Shown: positions 59,324 through 64,000 of the stretch, one piece after another | How positions within the stretch are numbered: position 1 is the stretch's first letter | Layout: each line of letters opens with the position of its first letter | DNA from: Arthrobacter sp. CAU 1506 | GTDB lineage: Bacteria; Actinomycetota; Actinomycetes; Actinomycetales; Micrococcaceae | Assembly (NCBI RefSeq): GCF_005047635.1 | Contig: NZ_SUKC01000014.1 | Span: 1 to 64,000 of the forward strand | Direction of reading: 5' to 3' | Length of the DNA: 64,000 nucleotides | The notes under the pieces: model-generated | What the model was told of the DNA's origin: nothing | Databases searched by the model: none | The model's input: only the letters and a program-made list of their open reading frames with translations | Position numbers and translations under genes: made by a program

Positions 59324-60931
59324 GTGCGGACCACCGCCGAGACGATGACCGCACCGGACCAGGTGTACCGACCCCGGAGTGATTGGACCGCCGAGACGAT
59401 GACCGCGCAAAGACCTACGGCTGAGCCCTCTGTACCCGGGGGCAGAAGCGACGTTAGGGAGCGGTCCAGCCTGAGCATCGTCGAGGGCACTGTTGGTTCG
59501 TTCATGATGTTCTTCGGTTCTCTGGGCGTTGGCTGGCTCGCCTCGGTGTCCGAACTACGCCGCTGGCCGTTGCTGATCTTCCTCCGTGTGGAACTGGTAG
59601 GGGTCATTCTCTCGGTGATCCTGCTCGCTTTGGGCGGCATGATTTTGGTTCGCGCGTGGCTGCGTCTGGGCCAACAATTCACGGTTTGGGGTGCCGAGGC
59701 GCGCCGCGCCACGTTGACGGCGATCGTCGCTTGGGGAGCGCCATTGGCGCTGAGCATCCCGCTGTTCAGCCGCGATGTGTACGCCTATATTGCGCAGGGC
59801 AAAGTCATGGTCAACAACCTGAATCCGTACGTGGACGGGTATGACCAGCTGCAGAATTACCTGCAGACCGGCGCCGACGATCTCTGGGCGCGGAGCCCAA
59901 CGCCCTACGGCCCCATATTCCTTTGGATGGAAGAGTTCATCGTCTGGCTCAGCGGCGGGCACCCGGAATACTCCATCGTGATGTTCCGGATCCTCGCGAT
60001 TTTAGGCGCCGCCATGTGCGTCTACTACGGCCCGAAACTCGCGGAGCTGCACGGGATCAATCCAAACCGCGCGCTCTGGCTGGCCTGTGCTAACCCGCTG
60101 TTCCTGACCACGTTTATTGCCAGCATTCACAACGATGCGTTGATGCTCGGACTCGCCCTGGCAGGTCTGTACTACGCAGCCACCCGCCGGGCGCTACTGG
60201 GCATCCTGCTGGTGACACTCTCCATAGGCATCAAGCCGATCACGCTGATCTTCCTGCCGTTTGTCGGGCTGTTGTGGGCGGGCAAGGGTGCCAGTTGGCC
60301 GCGGAAGTTCGGCTATTGGACCATGACCGCGGCCCTATCCTTCGGGCTGCTCGCAGTGCTCGGTGCGATCAACGGACTTGGCTTCGGCTGGATCGGAGCA
60401 CTCAGCCAGCAGGGCGCCGGTCTGATGATCTGGTACGCACCGGTTGGACTGCTGGGCATCTTGCTGGGGCTGGTGGCCGGGGGACTGGGGTTCGACGGCG
60501 CTGCGGTGCAGTCGGCGGTTTACACGGCCGGAAAAGTGGTGGCGGTGCTCATAGTGCTCTACACCATGTTCCGAGGCGGCTACGACCGGATTGTCCGGCG
60601 GCTGGCGCTGGCACTGGCCGCAGTGGTGCTGCTGGGCCCGATGATTCAGCCGTGGTACATCGTCTGGCTGCTACCGCTCTTCGCCGCCACCGGGATCCGG
60701 AATGACTGGCAGGTCCGCACCGTCTATGCGGTGACCTCGTTCCTCATGATTTACGCGATCACGGACCAGCTGGATATCTTCCCGTACATCGAGTTCAACC
60801 TGGACATGGCCCGGCTCCTAGCCTGCATCGTGGCGGTCGCCTTCGCCCTGTACCTGGTGTTCGTGGACCCGAAAACCCGCAAACTCTTCCGCAAGAAATA
60901 CGCCGATGCAGACGACCAGCGCCTCTTCTGA
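59324..60931 (+). CDS. MptB-like polyprenol-phosphomannose-dependent mannosyltransferase
   Basis: This GT-C type membrane enzyme has about 12-13 helices. The catalytic loop region reads SIPLFSRDVYAYIAQGKVMV, then NNLNPYVDGYDQ and DDLWARSPTPYGPIFLWME, the MptB/MptA landmarks. In mycobacteria and corynebacteria MptB adds alpha-1,6-mannose to lipid-linked glycans. Here the acceptor is unknown. GTG at 59324 follows a GAGG; ATGs at 59345 and 59399 are alternatives because the leader contains a tandem duplication. The length is 535 residues. Confidence 0.87.
   Translation: MRTTAETMTAPDQVYRPRSDWTAETMTAQRPTAEPSVPGGRSDVRERSSLSIVEGTVGSFMMFFGSLGVGWLASVSELRRWPLLIFLRVELVGVILSVILLALGGMILVRAWLRLGQQFTVWGAEARRATLTAIVAWGAPLALSIPLFSRDVYAYIAQGKVMVNNLNPYVDGYDQLQNYLQTGADDLWARSPTPYGPIFLWMEEFIVWLSGGHPEYSIVMFRILAILGAAMCVYYGPKLAELHGINPNRALWLACANPLFLTTFIASIHNDALMLGLALAGLYYAATRRALLGILLVTLSIGIKPITLIFLPFVGLLWAGKGASWPRKFGYWTMTAALSFGLLAVLGAINGLGFGWIGALSQQGAGLMIWYAPVGLLGILLGLVAGGLGFDGAAVQSAVYTAGKVVAVLIVLYTMFRGGYDRIVRRLALALAAVVLLGPMIQPWYIVWLLPLFAATGIRNDWQVRTVYAVTSFLMIYAITDQLDIFPYIEFNLDMARLLACIVAVAFALYLVFVDPKTRKLFRKKYADADDQRLF
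59333..59406 (+). repeat. Duplicated 20-base segment in the mannosyltransferase 5' end
   Basis: ACCGCCGAGACGATGACCGC occurs at 59333-59352 and again at 59387-59406, spaced by 54 bases and so in frame. It gives TAETMTA twice in the leader peptide. Each copy carries an ATG, creating two equivalent candidate starts. Confidence 0.8.
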
Positions 60932-60976
60932 GGCCCTGATCTGCGTCCGGCACCTACTTAGGAGACCGTAGGCCCC

Positions 60977-61408
60977 ATGACCAACGACGCCGAACACATC
61001 ATCGCCGCAGACTTTGACGTCACCGACTGGGTTCCCGAGCCGTACGAAGTCGAAGGAACCAACTCGGATCTCAGTCGCGTCCTCGTGACCAAGGTTTTTG
61101 ACGGGTTAATCACAGGAACCAGCCGCGCCGAGTTGCTCATGGCCGGGAACGCGACCGGCGCCGGCTACGTAGCGTCCGAGGTCTTCACCGGATCTGTGGA
61201 CGGCCGTGAAGGCACCATGGTGATCCAACACTGGGGCCTTGCCGAGGGCGAAGCCGCGGCAAGCGACGGCCACATCATTCCTGGTTCCGGCACGGGCGCC
61301 CTTGAAGGAATTGTGGGGAAAGCCATCTATGTCCAAGACGCAGCAGGGCAGCACAGCCTTGAACTGCGGGTGTTCTTCCGCGAGGACGAGTCCGCAGTTC
61401 GGAGTTGA
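60977..61408 (+). CDS. DUF3224 protein
   Basis: The 143-residue beta-rich protein has AADFDVTDWVPEPYEVEGTN, TKVFDGLITGTSRAELLMAG, GREGTMVIQHWGLAEGE and IPGSGTGALEGIVGKA, all of DUF3224. It is an allene-oxide-cyclase-like barrel with no known activity. GGAG lies about 13 bases before the ATG. It sits between the mannosyltransferase and ABC transporter genes on the same strand. Confidence 0.88.
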   Translation: MTNDAEHIIAADFDVTDWVPEPYEVEGTNSDLSRVLVTKVFDGLITGTSRAELLMAGNATGAGYVASEVFTGSVDGREGTMVIQHWGLAEGEAAASDGHIIPGSGTGALEGIVGKAIYVQDAAGQHSLELRVFFREDESAVRS

Positions 61409-61493
61409 ATCAACTAAACTCGGTAGGTGCACCGCCGGTCCCTCTGGGATGGCGACGCTGCCATCCAAGCGTGAGTAAGGGAAACTACCTGGC

Positions 61494-62342
61494 ATGAGCC
61501 TTGCCGAATATGCGAGCGAGAACCGCCTCCACCGAGTCGGCGCCCGGCCCTCGCTGTTCCGATACTTATCGGAAGCATGGGCCCGTCGCGACTTTGCCGT
61601 CGCCATGGCGCGGGGGAAGATCGAGGCGTCCAACCAGCGCAACCGGCTCGGCATGCTCTGGATCTTCATCAAGCCCACGTTGAATGCGCTGATGTACGGG
61701 GCGATCTTCGGCATCCTGCAAGGCGCTAACCGTCCGGAAAACTTCCCGATGTACGTGGTGATCGGTGTTTTTCTCTTCGAGTTCTTTGCCAACTCGATGA
61801 ATAACGGCGCCAAGTCCATCACCGGAAACGGCGCCTTGGTGCAGTCGCTGGCCTTCCCTCGCATCACATTGCCCGTGTCGACGGTGATCCAGCAGTTGAT
61901 GACACTTGTGCCAATGCTCGCAGTGATGTTTATCTACATCCTGATCTTGGGCGCGCCGATCAGTGCCGAATGGCTGCTGATCATTCCGTTGGTGGCGATC
62001 TTCACCGTCTTCAACCTGGGCGTAGCGCTCATTACCGCCAGAATGACTGTCCATGTTAGAGACTTGACCCAATTGCTCCCACTCGTCACGCGGATCTTGT
62101 TTTACACGTCGGGCGTCCTGTTTGCGATCGACCGCATCCTAAGATCACACCCGTGGGCGGTCACACTTTTCGACTTCCATCCGCTGCATGAAATCCTCTC
62201 AATTGCCCGAGGAATCCTGATGCCGGGGACGGACTACGATCCGATGTACTGGCTCTACTTTTCCATTTGGTCCGTGGCGGTCTTTGTAGCCGGTGTCTTG
62301 TTCTTTTGGGTAGCGGAGGAGCGGTATGGCCGAGTCGACTAA
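61494..62342 (+). CDS. ABC-2 type polysaccharide/teichoic acid export permease
   Basis: The 282-residue protein has six membrane helices in the ABC-2 (Wzm/TagG) layout. A cytoplasmic amphipathic N-terminus (ARRDFAVAMARGKIEASNQR then RLGMLWIFIKPTLNALMYG) is characteristic, followed by FAFPRITLP-like SLAFPRITLPVSTVIQQLM. It exports lipid-linked glycopolymer with the ATPase encoded next, whose start it overlaps by 17 bases. Confidence 0.92.
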   Translation: MSLAEYASENRLHRVGARPSLFRYLSEAWARRDFAVAMARGKIEASNQRNRLGMLWIFIKPTLNALMYGAIFGILQGANRPENFPMYVVIGVFLFEFFANSMNNGAKSITGNGALVQSLAFPRITLPVSTVIQQLMTLVPMLAVMFIYILILGAPISAEWLLIIPLVAIFTVFNLGVALITARMTVHVRDLTQLLPLVTRILFYTSGVLFAIDRILRSHPWAVTLFDFHPLHEILSIARGILMPGTDYDPMYWLYFSIWSVAVFVAGVLFFWVAEERYGRVD

Positions 62343-63117
62343 GACAGGGGAAGAGTTGATCGGCACAGAGGCGGCAGCCGACAGGCGAAAACCCGTGGTT
62401 GTTGTAGACGACCTCCACGTGAAGTACTACGTTCACGCGGGTGGCAAGAAGGTCAAAGAGACTGGACGCTCACTCCTGCAGCGGGGCGCTGGCAGGGTGC
62501 GTACGGTCCATGCGCTCAGGGGCGTCTCGTTCACGGCCTATGAGAATGAGTCCATCGGCGTCATCGGCGCCAACGGTTCCGGCAAATCCACCCTGATGCG
62601 TACCCTGGTGGGCCTCACTCCGCCTGCGCAGGGCGCCGTTTATGCGTCGTCTAGACCCAATCTTTTGGGCGTGGGGGCGGCCTTGATCCCTGACCTTTCG
62701 GGAGAAAAGAACATCCAGTTGGGCGGTTTGGCTCTGGGGTATTCCAAGCAGGAGATCAGCAAACTCCGCGACGATATCGTGGAGTTCGCGGAGCTCGAAG
62801 ACTTCATTGACCTGCCCATGCGCACCTACTCGTCGGGCATGCAGGCTCGCTTGAAGTTCGCTATTGCAGCCTCGAAGCAGCACGAGATCCTGATCGTCGA
62901 CGAAGCCCTCGCTGTGGGGGATCAGCGTTTCCGTGAACGCAGCGAAGCGCGGATCCGCGAGATCCGCGAGAACGCCGGCACCGTGTTTCTGGTCTCACAT
63001 TCCATGAAATCCATTCTGGACACCTGCAGCCGGGTCATCTGGATCAACAAGGGCGTCCTGGAGATGGACGGCGATCCCAAGGAAGTCGTGGCCGCCTACC
63101 GGGAGTCCAGGAAATAG
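62326..63117 (+). CDS. ABC transporter ATP-binding protein, Wzt/TagH type
   Basis: Walker A is GANGSGKSTLMRT, the signature motif is YSSGMQARLKFAIA and Walker B is ILIVDEALAVGDQRF followed by the H-loop VSHSM. The Wzt/TagH group is shown by LIPDLSGEKNIQLGGLALGY and MRTYSSGMQARL. The length of 263 residues has no C-terminal carbohydrate-binding domain, so it resembles the TagH-type rather than the long Wzt type. It overlaps both neighbours, giving a tight three-gene operon. Confidence 0.94.
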   Translation: MAESTKTGEELIGTEAAADRRKPVVVVDDLHVKYYVHAGGKKVKETGRSLLQRGAGRVRTVHALRGVSFTAYENESIGVIGANGSGKSTLMRTLVGLTPPAQGAVYASSRPNLLGVGAALIPDLSGEKNIQLGGLALGYSKQEISKLRDDIVEFAELEDFIDLPMRTYSSGMQARLKFAIAASKQHEILIVDEALAVGDQRFRERSEARIREIRENAGTVFLVSHSMKSILDTCSRVIWINKGVLEMDGDPKEVVAAYRESRK

Positions 63118-64000
63118 TGGCTTCTGCATCCGCCTTGCCTCCGTTGGAGGAGCGTCCTGGCGTTTCCTACATCATGCCGGTCCTCAACGAGGCTGCGCAT
63201 ATCCAGGACGCCGTCCAGAGCATCCTGGGACAGGAATACGACGGGCCCAAAGAAGTGGTACTCGCGCTCGGCCCTTCAACGGATGGCACCAACCGGATCG
63301 TTGCCGATCTCCAGGCTCAGGAGCCGCGGCTGCGCAGCGTCGCCAGCCCTACCGGCCGGACGCCGGCCGGCCTCAACCTTGCTCTTCAAGCCTCCAAGAA
63401 CCCAGTCATTGTCCGGGTGGATGCGCACACTGAACTGGAACCGCACTACACCTCCCGAGCCGTGGAAACCCTCCGCCGCACCGGTGCAGCAGATGTCGGC
63501 GGGCTCATGGATGCCCAAGGGAAAACCGCATTCCAGCGGGCGGTGGCCGCCGCGTACGTGTCCCCGCTGGGACTAGGGGGTGCCGCCTACCATAGCGGTG
63601 CGCCCGAGGGCCCAGCCGAGTCCGCCTATCTGGGGGTCTTCAGACGCGAAGTCTTCGACGAAGTGGGACTTTTTGAGGAGACCCTGTGGCGCGGACAGGA
63701 CTGGGACATGTGCCTGCGGCTGCGGCAGGCCGGCTTCGACGTCTGGTTCGACCCAGAGCTGAAGGTCACTTATTGGCCGCGGGCCAACTTCGGCAAGCTC
63801 GTCCGGCAGTTCTATGCGGCCGGGATCTGGCGTGCAGAACTTGCCCGACGGCATCGGGAAGGAAAGTCCCTACGGCACTTCATGCCCCCGCTGTTGGTGG
63901 CGGGCTTGGCGGCCGGCGCTTCAGGCGCTGTGCTCGCGGCCACGGGTGCCACCCGTCACTCTCCTGCCTGGTTGAAGTACCCGACGGCTGCCGCCGGCTT
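63117..64000 (+). CDS. Family-2 glycosyltransferase (cut by the window end)
   Basis: GTG at 63117 overlaps the ATPase stop by one base. The GT-A domain begins VSYIMPVLNEAAHIQDAVQS. It continues LGPSTDGTNRIVADL and VIVRVDAHTELEPHYTSRAV (DxH site), then GLMDAQGKTAFQRAVAAAY and the acceptor-side WRGQDWDMCLRLRQAGFDVW. A hydrophobic segment (PPLLVAGLAAGASGAVLAAT) begins near residue 257, suggesting a membrane-bound C-terminus. About 294 codons are present and the gene continues. It likely builds the glycan exported by the ABC transporter. Confidence 0.9.
   Translation, partial: MASASALPPLEERPGVSYIMPVLNEAAHIQDAVQSILGQEYDGPKEVVLALGPSTDGTNRIVADLQAQEPRLRSVASPTGRTPAGLNLALQASKNPVIVRVDAHTELEPHYTSRAVETLRRTGAADVGGLMDAQGKTAFQRAVAAAYVSPLGLGGAAYHSGAPEGPAESAYLGVFRREVFDEVGLFEETLWRGQDWDMCLRLRQAGFDVWFDPELKVTYWPRANFGKLVRQFYAAGIWRAELARRHREGKSLRHFMPPLLVAGLAAGASGAVLAATGATRHSPAWLKYPTAAAG

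Overview
The window reads as a chromosomal segment of a high-GC actinobacterium, most likely Arthrobacter or a close relative in the Micrococcaceae. This rests on the high GC content, frequent GTG/TTG starts, actinobacterial families (DUF2469, DUF3052, DUF3145, DUF3224), the PucR-type regulator-fabD-fabH-acpP-fabF cluster, a homodimeric-type AceE and a GapB-type long GAPDH. The genus is inferred; no 16S gene is present. Most of the window is conserved housekeeping DNA with small accessory pockets. Layout. 1-0.3 kb: the 5' end of an IS3-family element joined to the 3' remnant of a DUF222/HNH gene. 0.5-8.6 kb: zwf, ffh, a degenerate Nudix-like protein, an alpha/beta hydrolase lacking its nucleophile, a DUF1232 protein, a VOC/catechol-dioxygenase-like enzyme and hypotheticals. 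9-20 kb: translation and processing genes (rpsP-khpA-rimM-trmD-rplS), two signal peptidases, rnhB, DUF2469, YraN, comM, dprA, xerC. 20-29 kb: DUF3145, the fatty-acid cluster on the minus strand and aceE. 29-31.5 kb: DUF3052, a peroxiredoxin, a sirtuin and tRNA-Val. 31.5-41.7 kb: accessory region with small hypotheticals, gnd, a DUF2182/DUF1326 pair and three secreted repeat proteins, two of which have a clear terminator of their own. 41.8-47 kb: meso-diaminopimelate dehydrogenase, cysE-cysK, msrA, a NIF3 protein and a zinc-ribbon-like protein. 47-53.7 kb: two small unknown genes, an SGNH hydrolase, a tandem pair of about 590-residue XcbB/CpsF-like proteins, and yaaA. 53.8-64 kb: RNase P RNA, a membrane acyltransferase, GAPDH, def, tRNA-His, orn, an MptB-like mannosyltransferase and a polysaccharide/teichoic-acid-type export ABC transporter followed by a glycosyltransferase cut by the window end. 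How the parts fit. zwf and gnd supply the oxidative pentose-phosphate branch. AceE yields acetyl-CoA next to the genes that turn it into fatty acids. The acyltransferase, the XcbB-like pair, the MptB-like enzyme and the ABC exporter with its glycosyltransferase suggest cell-envelope glycopolymer work in the last 15 kb. The most unusual feature is a dispersed repeat family (core CCGGTGRTCGACCAAG, ending CGYGTGGAGAYC) present as arrays at four loci. Three arrays lie next to stop codons. The fourth lies in frame inside trmD, adding about 64 residues to an essential tRNA methyltransferase.
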